The notes under the pieces are model-generated. The model was not told the origin of the DNA. It saw nothing but the letters and a program-made list of their open reading frames with translations, and did not search any database. A DNA stretch of 64,000 nt from Paracyclopina nana (lineage: Eukaryota > Arthropoda > Copepoda > Cyclopoida > Cyclopettidae), in the NCBI GenBank assembly GCA_019096065.1, contig JAGUCH010000008.1, positions 5,213,001 to 5,277,000 on the forward strand, read 5' to 3'. The translations under genes were made by a program, and so were the position numbers. Of this stretch, positions 20,714 through 30,423 are shown one piece after another. Every line of letters begins with the position of its first letter. Positions within the stretch are counted from its first letter, which is position 1.

Positions 20714-23041
20714 TTATCTTTGTGTTTCTTCACAATTTTGTTGCAACTTAATGAGTAGGTTGCGTGTAATTCCTGGTAAATGTGGCGATATTCGCCGTTT
20801 AACAGTGACTGTATCTACTCTTAAGTTATTTTCTATATGATTCACTGGCGAATCAAAATCAGCTTCACCATGAAATGAATGGGATAATTTAGAAAGTATC
20901 TCGTCCTCAAGAATTTCATCATCATCATGTTTTGCTTGAAGTAAGGTTGACGTGTTGTCGTGCACAAATGGCGGCTTCGTGCCGATCATGTCAACCCATT
21001 TGTCATTTAGGCAATGCAACCTTTTCTGGAGTAGAGTCTTACTCATAGTTCCAGAATTCACAAGTGTATCATACACATGTGTAAGTAATTCCTGTGTCGT
21101 TAGCACCTTATCTTTGATTGCATCGGGCAGAGGGTATTTATTTGCATAAATATCCTTCGTAATCTGCCCCGCAATAGAGTAGGGCGCATAAAATACAGTT
21201 TCACCTTCTGGCGTTTGATGGTACTTATTTAATAATACATCAACTACTTCTACCTCTGTGCGAGGTACAGCTCTCAATTTCCATGCTACAGGCAGGGAAT
21301 AAATACGAGCTGCTAGTCTATGAGTGAAAGCATCTTTACCAGTAAACGAACTAGCCAGCACGCTGGCTATTGATAGACAATCCGTAACTATGACTAGTCG
21401 CTCATAGGCGAATAGTATGCTTTTAAAATGGTTTATCATTGTTAAAACTCCTAATGCTTCACGCTGAAACGAGTGGTACGAGAGGCAAACTGATAAAGGA
21501 AAGCGTGCGCTGTGTGCACCAACACACACAGCTTTACCATCCTCATTCACCTCCATTAATAAAGCTGAGGTGCTAATTACCCCAGAATCAACCACTAAAT
21601 AACCTTCTTTAAAACGTGGCAATGCCAGTGACATACCTGTTTTAATCTCGTCTATTACTTTATAGAAACATTTTTCTTGGAAAGCAGTGAAGGTGAACTT
21701 TCCTGTTTTCCCTTGCGCTGTTTGTAATACATCTAGCAGTGGAGCTGTGTATGTAGCCATATTAGGACAGTACTGGCTTAACCAGTTTGTCATTCCAATA
21801 AACTCTTGCAGCTGTTTCTTGGTTGTGGGAATAGGGAAATCATCAAATGCAGACCTGAATTTATCGGGCATTCGCATAGTCATAATCCCATTTTCGTCAA
21901 TAGATATTAGGTGCCCTAAGACTGTAGCTTCTTTAACACCTAATTGTGTCTTTTTAATTTGTAATAGGGCATTTAAGTCCTTGAGGCTTTGAAACAACTT
22001 CCTCAGATCACCTAAATGTCGTATGTAATCATCCAATGTAGCAGGCCTAGGCTTGCCAGGGTTCTTACAGGCCACAACCAAATCGTCTACATATACACAT
22101 GTAAAGGGCAATATCTCAGGGTTAAGGGCCTGTTGGAGGAGCTCTGCGAACATTCTCGGAGCAATGGCGATCCCTTGTAGGCATGACTTACTTTTCAGAA
22201 AGACTGATCTATATATACTGCGAGGGGACGTTACTGCAAAGCAGCACATATCAGCACTATCAGAGTCCACAGGTAAGTTATCGTATCCGGATGTTACATC
22301 GAAAGATGACATTGAACACAGATTAGATAACATCCCTAGCAAGGTAGGGATAGGTGGCACTATGTGCTCCGAAGTCGTAAATATCAGATTTTTATTAAAA
22401 GATGTTAAGTCAACTAGTAGCCGAGGCTTGCGTTGCTTCATAGGCAGCTTTTCATCATTTGGCCTTGAAGTCAAGAAACAAGGGCAAGCCGAGTACCTAT
22501 TAAGTGACTTATCCACAATTTCAATTAATCCAGATGACAGCATTAATGCTATTTTACGGTCAACCTGCGTAGTTTCATACTCCGACATGTTAAATACTTT
22601 TGGCACTAATGGTTTATCATCCTTTAACTGGAACTTCATGGGTTCGACATTCCATAGCCTATATGATCTAGGATCCTCCGAGAATATAGTCTTATATTCT
22701 ATTAAGAGGTCCCTAAAGTCTTCTCTGACCTCATCCGGAATGTGTTCTAGATCCATGTTCAGGATCGATTCTGGTTTCAATGGAAATGTATAACCTGCTA
22801 CTCCATTTAAAACACGGAGGGGGTCAAATTCACTTGGAAATTTCAAAAGGAGATTATAAACCTCATCATATAGTTTTTGGTTATTTCTCTCATCTTTAGA
22901 AAGCTCCAGGCTAGCTGATACGAGGTCTAGTTCAGAAGGACTTTTTAGAACTGTTTGTCTGACACTGGTATCCACAATAGGACCTTCGTAAATAGTAGTG
23001 AAGCTCTTAAGTGGCACTTTGATGCCCATGTTCTTTGCCAA
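20714..23041 (-). CDS. Reverse transcriptase-RNase H (pol) of the giant element
   Basis: One open frame of 775 codons, minus strand. RT motifs in order: RLLVDLTSFNK.L with the first catalytic Asp region, MSSFDVTSGYDNLPVD, then a fingers-palm stretch ending LQGIAIAPRMFAELL, the catalytic YVDDLVVA, and GHLIS.D..GI. The thumb/connection follows, with QEFIGMTNWLSQYCPN. RNase H begins at about residue 455 with LVVDSGVISTSALLM and continues through QREALGVLTMI and VIVTDCLSI. Motif order and spacing match Ty3/Gypsy-type elements, although the N-terminal 120 residues are unusually long and unfamiliar. It converts element RNA into DNA. This part looks whole. Confidence 0.9.
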   Translation of the reverse strand: MAKNMGIKVPLKSFTTIYEGPIVDTSVRQTVLKSPSELDLVSASLELSKDERNNQKLYDEVYNLLLKFPSEFDPLRVLNGVAGYTFPLKPESILNMDLEHIPDEVREDFRDLLIEYKTIFSEDPRSYRLWNVEPMKFQLKDDKPLVPKVFNMSEYETTQVDRKIALMLSSGLIEIVDKSLNRYSACPCFLTSRPNDEKLPMKQRKPRLLVDLTSFNKNLIFTTSEHIVPPIPTLLGMLSNLCSMSSFDVTSGYDNLPVDSDSADMCCFAVTSPRSIYRSVFLKSKSCLQGIAIAPRMFAELLQQALNPEILPFTCVYVDDLVVACKNPGKPRPATLDDYIRHLGDLRKLFQSLKDLNALLQIKKTQLGVKEATVLGHLISIDENGIMTMRMPDKFRSAFDDFPIPTTKKQLQEFIGMTNWLSQYCPNMATYTAPLLDVLQTAQGKTGKFTFTAFQEKCFYKVIDEIKTGMSLALPRFKEGYLVVDSGVISTSALLMEVNEDGKAVCVGAHSARFPLSVCLSYHSFQREALGVLTMINHFKSILFAYERLVIVTDCLSIASVLASSFTGKDAFTHRLAARIYSLPVAWKLRAVPRTEVEVVDVLLNKYHQTPEGETVFYAPYSIAGQITKDIYANKYPLPDAIKDKVLTTQELLTHVYDTLVNSGTMSKTLLQKRLHCLNDKWVDMIGTKPPFVHDNTSTLLQAKHDDDEILEDEILSKLSHSFHGEADFDSPVNHIENNLRVDTVTVKRRISPHLPGITRNLLIKLQQNCEETQR

Positions 23042-23106
23042 GCAAGGCTTGCACGAGCAACCATGTGGTTCAAGTACAAATGGTATAAATTTACCAAATT
23101 TTGTCT

Positions 23107-24319
23107 TTATATCCTTCTTTTGTTAAGGTCATCAGGGTACATTTGTAACCCAGATAACACTAGCAATGCAGCGGTGGTTGCCATACAAAGTGGGTCACCT
23201 ACATGCACATCGCCATCCATAAGTGTTCTGATCCACACGTCTTCGGCCACATTTTGGTACCGTAATTGACCAATTATTATGTACATAAGCGTGGTTAAGT
23301 AGCCAATATTCTCAGCATGTTCGCTAGGGACATGGAATATTAACTCAACATTGTTGGACAACTTAAACATGATACCATGAGCTCCAAGAACATTTAGTTC
23401 AAAATACTTATCTAGTTCATTTCTTTGATAAGCAAGTGGGTAATTCTCATACTCATGTATCATCATAGTTATTATGACCCTATCCATCCCATTGAGGTAG
23501 GATTCAATAGGACACAAGGCAATGGTCATGCATGGTGGGCAAATATACTTATATTTTAGCCATACTACTTTAAGTTTATCCACCATCATATTCATCTTTA
23601 TTACAATGCGCTTTTGTTCGCCAGACAAAAGTTTATGTCCTGGGACAATAACAGCCCACGGTAATTCATCCCATTTTTCTCGTTTCATAAATTTGCTAAT
23701 TATCACATCAGTTATCTCTTCGTAACCATCACTTTGGTTAGCTGGAGATAAATACTTAATTTCCTTTGCTACTAAGCAAGGGCTTTTTGCTTACCCTTAA
23801 TGGTTCATAGGCATTGAAAAATGCATATCAGTAAAAGAAAGACCATTTATATCCGTAAACTGCACAATTACGTGCGAATCCAAATAATTGCAGTAACATG
23901 ACTCCATTTCATGCTCCAGGGCCTTTAAACTAATGTTAGCCACATGGGCTGCAACCGTACTCTTAAATTTCTGTTTCTTGACAATCCTGGCTCGCCCAAT
24001 CACTGCATGTGCATTTAAGTAGATGGGATCCTCAGTATTATTCCCAATATTTACTGGGAAAGTACCTTTACGAGTGACAGCAGTAAGTGCCCTCAGAGGT
24101 CACTCCGCGGTACTCGTTACTAGGCATAAAGTTTAAGTACTTATCCACCAATCCGGAATAAACATTTTTCTGGTGATGGGTACGACCAAGGTCGTCATCT
24201 TCGTCAGAGTCAGAATCTATTTGAATGTCATTACTGATGACAGGTAAATCATGAGGTAAACTAGCCATGGTGGTCACTTCTTCTCCAGGGAGCAGAGTGA
24301 TCCCTTCATTTATTGCCAC
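23107..24319 (-). mobile_element. Linker region between protease and reverse transcriptase
   Basis: Three adjacent minus-strand frames (199, 68 and 83 residues) fill the gap between protease and RT. The largest contains PPCMTIALCPIESYLNG and aromatic, aliphatic-rich runs but no motif I know. The acidic QIDSDSDEDDD stretch is in the smallest. In most Ty3/Gypsy elements protease abuts RT, so an insertion of this length is unusual. It is partly broken. Confidence 0.45.
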
Positions 24320-24406
24320 TGGGTAGAAAGCCTCTTTGATAGTAAGAGTGGAATTTTCTTATGTTTAGATTTTCCAGGGAAATCCATAAAGTTCTTTCCA
24401 TCTTTA

Positions 24407-24772
24407 CTAGTCATCCGGACATTGTTGTCCACTAATAACGAAGTTTCCTATCATTAATAGTGTATCACAATCAGATACAAGGAAAACAGCCTGTCTGATT
24501 AAAACACGATTTCCAAATGCAACTTGAATAGAGACAGCTTCATTCCCTGGGAATTCTTCTCCATTGAAGTTCTTAATTACATAATTAGTTTCAACTCGAG
24601 GTAGAGTGTAACCAATCTTGTCTTCGATCAGTTTTACAAGGGTGCGTGATATTATCTGCACCATTGCTCCACTGTCAAATAAAGCATGCAAACGTATTTT
24701 TCCAGTTATCTCCACTGGTATAAAATACCTTTCACAAACATTGTGTAGCTTTAATGAGTATATACTCAGCAT
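24407..24772 (-). CDS. Aspartic protease of the giant element
   Basis: A 121-residue minus-strand frame with the retropepsin active-site loop ALFDSGAMVQIIS (Asp-Ser-Gly). It is preceded by a beta-hairpin (YFIPVEITGKIRL) and followed by a flap-like stretch and LLMIGNFVI near the end, equivalent to the ILG/IIGR..L region of retropepsins. It would act as a dimer to mature Gag and Pol. Length matches the family. Initiation within a larger polyprotein is likely, so the ATG at 24772 need not be a true start. Confidence 0.7.
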   Translation of the reverse strand: MLSIYSLKLHNVCERYFIPVEITGKIRLHALFDSGAMVQIISRTLVKLIEDKIGYTLPRVETNYVIKNFNGEEFPGNEAVSIQVAFGNRVLIRQAVFLVSDCDTLLMIGNFVISGQQCPDD

Positions 24773-24802
24773 GTCATCTTCAAGTTCCGGATTCGGTAAA
24801 GG

Positions 24803-25264
24803 TTACAAATGTGTTACTGGCTCTGCTTCATTAGCATTTACCGAGGCCAGATGTGTAACGATACCATCATTACTACAAGTTTTTTGCTCATCACTCGTGC
24901 TACCTTTTACAAAGTAGTACCATAAAGCTATTATTGCTCCACTACAGATTACTGTAATTGGCCAATAATCCCAACCAAATAAGCAATATTGACATATTGT
25001 TATTGCAAACAGTATTATGCTAATCTCAATTACAGTCATAGTATGCTGATGGACAAACCGACTTTTTCTACCCCTTATTGCAAGGACCAGAGCCTTTTTG
25101 TCCTCACTTCCACGAGTCATAATTTCGGCATTTTTCACAGATTGCTCCTTTAAATAATCAAAGTAAGCTCGTCCTACTTCTTTGTTACATTCTCCCCTCA
25201 TAAATGAAGGCAAGATGTAACTATCTTTATCATTCTTATTGGGAGTTTTTGTACTTGGTCCCAT
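24803..25264 (-). CDS. Two-pass membrane ORF between Gag and protease
   Basis: 153 residues, starting at the last bases of the zinc-knuckle Gag ORF (overlap at 25264). It has a charged N-terminal 70 residues, then two hydrophobic segments (VIEISIILFAITICQYCLF and ITVICSGAIIALWYYFV) separated by a short GWDYWP turn, then a polar tail. This is a hairpin-like membrane topology. I know no Ty3/Gypsy or retrovirus with a membrane protein between Gag and protease. A short overlap with the upstream stop suggests coupled or read-through translation. No family recognised. Confidence 0.55.
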   Translation of the reverse strand: MGPSTKTPNKNDKDSYILPSFMRGECNKEVGRAYFDYLKEQSVKNAEIMTRGSEDKKALVLAIRGRKSRFVHQHTMTVIEISIILFAITICQYCLFGWDYWPITVICSGAIIALWYYFVKGSTSDEQKTCSNDGIVTHLASVNANEAEPVTHL

Positions 25265-26214
25265 TATTGTTTACGAGCAGGTCGTGTCTTCCAACACTGT
25301 TCTCCCCTAAACTCAAGGTGCAATCCTTTACACAACGGGCACAATGTGCCATCGTTTCTAATTGAGGTCAAATTCGTGTTTGGGTAATTTGTACACTGTG
25401 TAGCGTAATGCATTTGGTTGCAGAACAAGCACCCATTAGTCTGAAGAGGGTTTCCTTCAGGCAACTTAGATGTATCTATGTTAAAAGTTTTTCCCAACCT
25501 ATTTATTTTCTCGGATGGTGATTCAGCTTTCATCATAGCTACTTCAACAGCTTGCCTACTCAACTCAAAATTTGCTCGAGCCAACTCGCATTGTAGCTCA
25601 TTTATTATTTTAGCACTTCGTTGACTACGGCCAGAGGCTGCTGACATAGTGCTAGCACTGTCTAACACCTCTTCTTCAGTAGCTTCAACCATAGCAATTC
25701 TAGGTTTGGCACGCATATTGGGTACCATTGGCAGCCTCTCCTCTTTATGAGCCCTATCCAGGTCCCTTGGCACATAGGTACCTAGGTCACTGCCAATCAA
25801 GTTCATCATGATATTGTAGGCGTGCAAACTCCTAGCAGGTATATTCGCTCTCAGCAGATAGTCGTTGTATTTGTTTACTAATGACTGGTAATTCTGAGGC
25901 CAATGACGTCCTAAAAGTGCAAAACCATCAGAGATGGCTTCAGAGACTGCATGAGCATCTCCGCCATCTCCAATGGTTGTGCTATGTATCTTCATTCGCA
26001 GTCGAAGAATTGCCTTAAGTGTGGCAGTGAAGCACTCAGTAGGCTTCCGGATCATCTCCTGAATGAGGAAATATGGATCCTCTTTACGCACAAACTGCGT
26101 GTAGTTAAAGATATCTTGCCATAGCAATTCCATACCATCTTTTCCTTCTCCAGCCATCCCCTTAAAATACTCACTAGTATTCTGGGATGAAGCCTCACAC
26201 ATGGCTGTTAACAA
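25264..26214 (-). CDS. Gag C-terminal part with zinc knuckles
   Basis: 316 residues, minus strand. The first 150 residues look helical and capsid-like, with conserved aromatic and basic residues. Then comes a linker with two long helices (IINELQCELARANFELSRQA). The end holds two zinc-knuckle-like motifs: CLFCNQMHYATQC (C-x2-C-x3-H-x4-C) and a second, CPLCKGLHLEFRGEQC, with one extra spacer residue. Such knuckles bind genomic RNA in nucleocapsid. The tail is basic (TRPARKQ). Confidence 0.75.
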   Translation of the reverse strand: MLTAMCEASSQNTSEYFKGMAGEGKDGMELLWQDIFNYTQFVRKEDPYFLIQEMIRKPTECFTATLKAILRLRMKIHSTTIGDGGDAHAVSEAISDGFALLGRHWPQNYQSLVNKYNDYLLRANIPARSLHAYNIMMNLIGSDLGTYVPRDLDRAHKEERLPMVPNMRAKPRIAMVEATEEEVLDSASTMSAASGRSQRSAKIINELQCELARANFELSRQAVEVAMMKAESPSEKINRLGKTFNIDTSKLPEGNPLQTNGCLFCNQMHYATQCTNYPNTNLTSIRNDGTLCPLCKGLHLEFRGEQCWKTRPARKQ

Positions 26215-26289
26215 AGCTGCATGAGACCAATGCTGTCTGCCAGCCTCGTCGGGCCATATAGTCCAGAAAATTTATTATATTCTCAGCAG

Positions 26290-27827
26290 TTAATGAGGAA
26301 CTATGTAAATCAAACTTTTAGTATATTTGTGCCTAATCTCCTTCATTGACTGTGAGCTTGCATACTTAACATGGCCATTCGTAGGTGCAGCGATGTAACC
26401 TCTCATGGTAGTCGGATCATAAATGCTCCTAGAAGTGTCAGCTGATACTCCAGCGGCCACACTTATTTCAGGGGTCTTCAAGTAGCCCTCTGCCAATATC
26501 TGCTTTTGGAGAGAAGTAAACTCGTCCCTCGTGCTAAGTACACTAAAGAGCTTCTGCATCTCAATCAATTTCTTTCCTGAGGATAAGTTTGGGTCAACCA
26601 TCTGAAGGATTACTCGTCTGGCTGATTCCACATCCTTAATCTCGTCGGTGTTAATTAACTTCAGCCTCTCTGAAATCGGAGCAGACTCATCGTAGATGAC
26701 GTCAGTTTCCGGCACCATTCTTTCCTTCGTCGCAGCATCTACTATGCTTAAGGTTCTTTCTAAATTCTTACTGAAGATAGACTCTACTTTTGCCCCAACC
26801 ATGTGCTTAGCCGTGATTTGTGCAGAGGCAATGATTTTATTTGCCGTGCTTGCATCATGCATTTTCGTGTAGTAAGCTTTTACCGTGTTCAATTCCTGAA
26901 TATTCAAATGGCCTCCTGACAACATCTTTGTACCATCCTATGTACAACTTCCATTGGAGGAAGCGTGACAGAATTAGTCAAGTTGTGCAAATCACGAGGA
27001 TTCATTTTAGTCGAGGTTAGGACTGACTTATTTTGGCCATTCAGATCAACACCTGTAGTGAACTCATGATGGTTAGTCCCAGGTGGACTTGCTATCGAAG
27101 ACATATCTGGAACAGCATTACTCGTCTCATTGTTTGGAAAATGTACACTCTGGCCTGAAGTTTTCTGTGGCTTCAGGTTAAGCGGCTCATTTAGGAAATA
27201 ATCGATTTGTAGGCCATAAAGCCTCGCTACAATGGAAAATCCATCTCCAAATGCCCGTATCTTTAGCCAATTCCTGGATATCAATGTCGCAACCATTTCA
27301 TGCGTCCCTGACATTGCGTAGGTCATGGAGCTTCCATCAACTTCTTGGATACGCTGCAGATCTTTCTTTTCCTCAATACGAGTTAGGAACTCATCCAGAC
27401 CAAAACAAATGCATAATAAAGCACAGGTCGTGCTTGTCAATGAATTAGGGTCAAGTGCATCAATATATTTAACCATATTTACAACCTGGCCTACTGGATC
27501 TTTAAGAGGCATAGTCCTAATGATTGCCGTAATATGATCATCCAACGGTCTAATTGGCTCCCTAGGAACAATTACTATCCGAGTCCTATCCCAGACAGCT
27601 GCTATTTGTGCTGGGGTTACCGTAACAAACTCTAGTGCTTCAGGGTAAGCAACGTGTGGCAGAAATCTTTGCAAGACAGTCCTGCTGGTCCCATTTGGGT
27701 GGCATTGGGATAAGTACCCTTGAAAAGTGTCCTCACTAATCCCAAGATGTTGCAACAATCGATCCTTTACTTTCGTAACTTCCTCAGCCAGAGTAGGTCC
27801 AGTGATCCTAGAATCCTGATTAGCCAT
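26290..27827 (-). mobile_element. Gag N-terminal part, two overlapping blocks
   Basis: A 307-residue block begins at ATG 27827 (MANQDSRITGPTLAEEV) and a 211-residue block overlaps its end and runs to 26290. Both are helical and lack membrane segments. Together with the next ORF they occupy about 2.5 kb, so Gag would be two to three times longer than usual for Ty3/Gypsy. The assignment as Gag rests on position after the leader and before the zinc-knuckle ORF, not on a recognised domain. The region appears lightly broken. Confidence 0.5.
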
Positions 27828-29091
27828 TCTTATCTTGTAAAAAGCGTGACGGAGTCACACGAAGTATTTCTTATCTCTTAGAGGTGCAACGGAGTCACAC
27901 GCAATATTCTGGTCTTAGTACACTACTGTGTGTACTAAATTCGGTAATACCGAATTAAAAGCTATACGCTGTTCAAAGCACAGGGAAGCTTGTCCTAATT
28001 ACTACGCCGCGTCAAGTGACACAGAGAAAAAGGTTGCAGTTGCTAAGCTCGTTTATTTATTTTTTGTCTAGGCTATGAGCGGCCAAGACAAAACACACAC
28101 ACAAACGCACGCACAAATACACACACTCACTTATTACAATATAAAAGATGGAGTAAAATTTGGCACTACTGGTGCCAACAGGTGTATGGATGGTAATTTC
28201 TTCTAAGTCTCTGAAACAAAGGTGCATCAACTTTTTACGCAAAAAAGGTATGCCACTTCGCCAACCAGTGTCGACTCAGTGAATGAAAAAATAAAAGTTT
28301 GCCCACTCCTCCTCGAGTTGCGGGCCGGCCAACCTTCCCTGTGCCCTCGGCAACTTGTCCAAGGTTAGCCAGTTTTTTGGGCCCCAAACACGCATTTTCC
28401 TTTGTGGCTCCCACTCTGGCTCCACGCGTGGCCTATTTGGGGTTTGTTGACTCACAACGGAGTCATGGATTACATCATCTTCTTCCATCTGTGTGGCCAA
28501 ACCCACGGACGAGACCCACTAGTGTCGCAACACTCTTGCGCTCACTCGCCCCATTATGGATAGGCAACAGAGGCTCAGGTCGCAACCTGCACCTTGGCTG
28601 GCTTTCCGGCTGCCATGGCACCCATACTCCAAGCTATGCCATGCGGAGCCTGCACGCATGCATTCACCTCCGGGAAAGACAGTGTCATTGTTACTTTGTG
28701 TAGGCCCATCATCATAACAATGGTCCATGGAAGACATCATCAACGGGCTGGTGGTACGTCACGGCCTGTACCTTCTTGCACTCCCCGCGCGCCAGTTCCA
28801 ACCCGCCAACGGCATCAATGCGCAATTTGGGTCTAAGGGAATCTAAAGCCTACGCACCACATAGGCCCAAATGCCATCGGAGTGACCCCCATCGGCTCGT
28901 CAGCCTTCGGGATTTTTGCTTTTGTACTGTAGTAGACACACCCTGATCGCAATCAGCGTGCGGCCCAACCTGCGCCGCAGAGCAGGAATCTTGATCCACA
29001 CCAAGACATTTTCCGGGACTTCGTTGTATTTTGGTCTTCAAACCTTTAGGAGAGAAAGTGGCCTTCAATCCCTCCGGGGCCTCCAAAATGG
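27828..29091 (-). mobile_element. Leader (5' untranslated region) of the giant element
   Basis: About 1.26 kb between the 5' LTR and the first Gag ATG. Just inside the LTR, the minus strand reads CCATTTTGGAGGCCCCGGAG. The TGG-starting word is the shape of a tRNA primer-binding site, offset a few bases from the LTR; the tRNA is not identified. Close to Gag, two near-repeats (GGAGTCACAC at about 27853 and 27890) precede two tandem hairpins at 27915-27956. No ORF here is convincing. Confidence 0.55.
27915..27956. other. Two tandem perfect hairpins in the element leader
   Basis: TTAGTACAC (27915-27923) pairs with GTGTACTAA (27930-27938) around a six-base loop. Overlapping its last base, AATTCGGTA pairs with TACCGAATT (27938-27956) around one base. 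They lie about 90-110 bases before the Gag ATG, where packaging or dimerisation structures are found in retroelements. Confidence 0.65.
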
Positions 29092-30014
29092 TGTGCGACG
29101 GTCACACCCTCTGAAGCCTAGGATGGTTAGCATCGGCTTCATGGTCGCGGTACCGTTCGCAGCCTCCGGGTGCTGGCCGGATGTCTACCCGCCTTGGACC
29201 CAAAGCCGCAGCCTCGGTGCTCCAACTCTGGCGAGATACGTCACATGGCAAGCTTCAGTGCTGTAGACCTGTGATTGGGCCTCCTATCCAAGTCCTCAGT
29301 GGCCTTAACAGCCTCAGGTTAGGATGCATAACTGCCCAGGAAACCTCTATACAAGTTATGGTCGAACAAAATCCATCAAGGTTGTCTTATTCACTCGGCT
29401 TTTAACACCACACAAATTAATGGCAGCAAATACAAAGAAATAAGTACTGCAGTAAATATTCTTGTGGCCATCTTCTTCATGCCTCAGCACACTTTGGAGA
29501 ACTTTGGTGGGACAATAGCAGGGCAGAGCTCACTCAATGGGCCATGTGCACTTGGTCCATGTCTTGTTTCTCTGAAGTCCCCCCTCGAACTCTCCGAGTC
29601 TTCTCCTTCTTCTCCACTCGATGCATCGCAGCAAGTTCCATCAGCTTCCATCTGCTTCTCTCCGTTATCATGCAGCTGCAGGTCCTCTCTATGTAGCAGC
29701 TAGCAACTCCTCCACACAATGGCTAGCAACTTCTCCACTCAAGGTCAGGTGAATTGCCATAGGTAAGGCTCAACGCATAGGTAGTAGCAGCAACAGCAGC
29801 AACAATCAGAGAGTTGGAGGAGATGAAAAGGTGTTTTTTGAGAAGGGAGGTTTTGTGATTTTGAGGTGGTGATGTAGCGGTGAATGGGCAACCTTCCGGA
29901 CTTCTGGCGGCTCCACGGGCTCCACGGTTTCCACAGGTTCCACTGGAGGGGTCCAATCAAGTCCTATTCTGGTCGTAACGTGCACCAGAGACATGATGTA
30001 CTTATTGCCCATCA
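29092..30014 (-). repeat. 5' LTR (right copy)
   Basis: 923 bp, same sequence as 6821-7743 by eye, including every short frame inside it. In element orientation it begins TGATGGGCAA and ends CGTCGCACA. It should hold promoter and poly(A) functions. Identity with the other LTR is the main evidence of a recent insertion. Confidence 0.92.
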
Positions 30015-30020
30015 TTTTGG
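30015..30020. repeat. Target site duplication, right copy
   Basis: TTTTGG directly after the right LTR, matching 6815-6820. Confidence 0.85.
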
Positions 30021-30386
30021 CCTGTGGATTCAGTTATTTGTTGGCACTTTTATTGTCGCCATTTGATTCGCCTTTAGGTGAGACAAGGACAACAGCTGTA
30101 CTTGACAGTGATCAACATCTTAATCATGCTTGGCAGTTTCCTCATTGGCTTTGGTGAACCCATCTATTTGAACTCGGTGCATGCTCTCTTGGGAGCTCCT
30201 GCCAAATCTGCACCAGCTTTTGCCATCTACCAATTTTTTAGGTCGTTGTCCGCAAGTGTGGACTTTTTATCTTCGTTGCTGAGCTTGCCTGTCCAAGTAG
30301 CTTTACAAACTGTGGCTGCTTTCCTGGGAACCTGCATTCTCTACAATTTAGGTCAATATGAAATTGGTTATGAGTTAAGCACCTGA
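30021..30386 (+). pseudogene. MFSD11 (UNC93-like) pseudogene, 3' part
   Basis: This continues the copy interrupted at 6820. The first bases complete the helix after GENVIFG (LWIQLFVGTFIVAI). At least one further frame change follows before the last frame, which runs to a TGA at 30384-30386. That frame holds two or three helices and the family block SAPAFAIYQFFRSL (MFSD11 has SAPAFAIFKF here). An AATAAA follows at 30418-30423. The frame changes lie in host-derived sequence on the right of the element and cannot be explained by the insertion itself, so the copy may have been dead before the element arrived. Confidence 0.72.
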
Positions 30387-30417
30387 AGAGAAGTCCTCTT
30401 TTTGACATGTAATGAAA

Positions 30418-30423
30418 AATAAA
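30418..30423 (+). terminator. Poly(A) signal after the MFSD11-like pseudogene
   Basis: AATAAA 32 bases after the terminal stop codon of the pseudogene, probably inherited from the parent mRNA's 3' untranslated region. Confidence 0.5.

Larger units (their letters stand above)
6821..30014 (-). mobile_element. Giant LTR retroelement (Ty3/Gypsy-like pol) with envelope-like and extra cargo genes
   Basis: Two 923-bp direct repeats begin TG and end CA, look identical, and are flanked by TTTTGG, so this is one insertion of 23.2 kb. Gag, protease, reverse transcriptase, RNase H and integrase signatures all read on the minus strand, so the 5' LTR is the right-hand one. The reverse transcriptase carries YVDD and is followed by the connection typical of Ty3/Gypsy elements, IGMTNWLSQYCPNMATYTAPL. 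That, rather than BEL/Pao or Copia features, sets the family call. Ordinary elements of this kind are 5-10 kb. Here about 12 kb of extra genes lies between integrase and the 3' LTR, some on the opposite strand. The interior is broken, with roughly ten interruptions, mostly in the pol and env regions. LTR identity implies a recent insertion. Confidence 0.9.

Noticed and set aside
22053-22793. 246-residue plus-strand frame opposite reverse transcriptase
   Set aside because: Exact antisense shadow of the RT coding frame; no independent evidence.
6821-30014. BEL/Pao assignment for the giant element
   Set aside because: The C-x2-C-x3-H-x4-C knuckles first suggested it, but the RT-to-RNase H connection and motif text read as Ty3/Gypsy-like.
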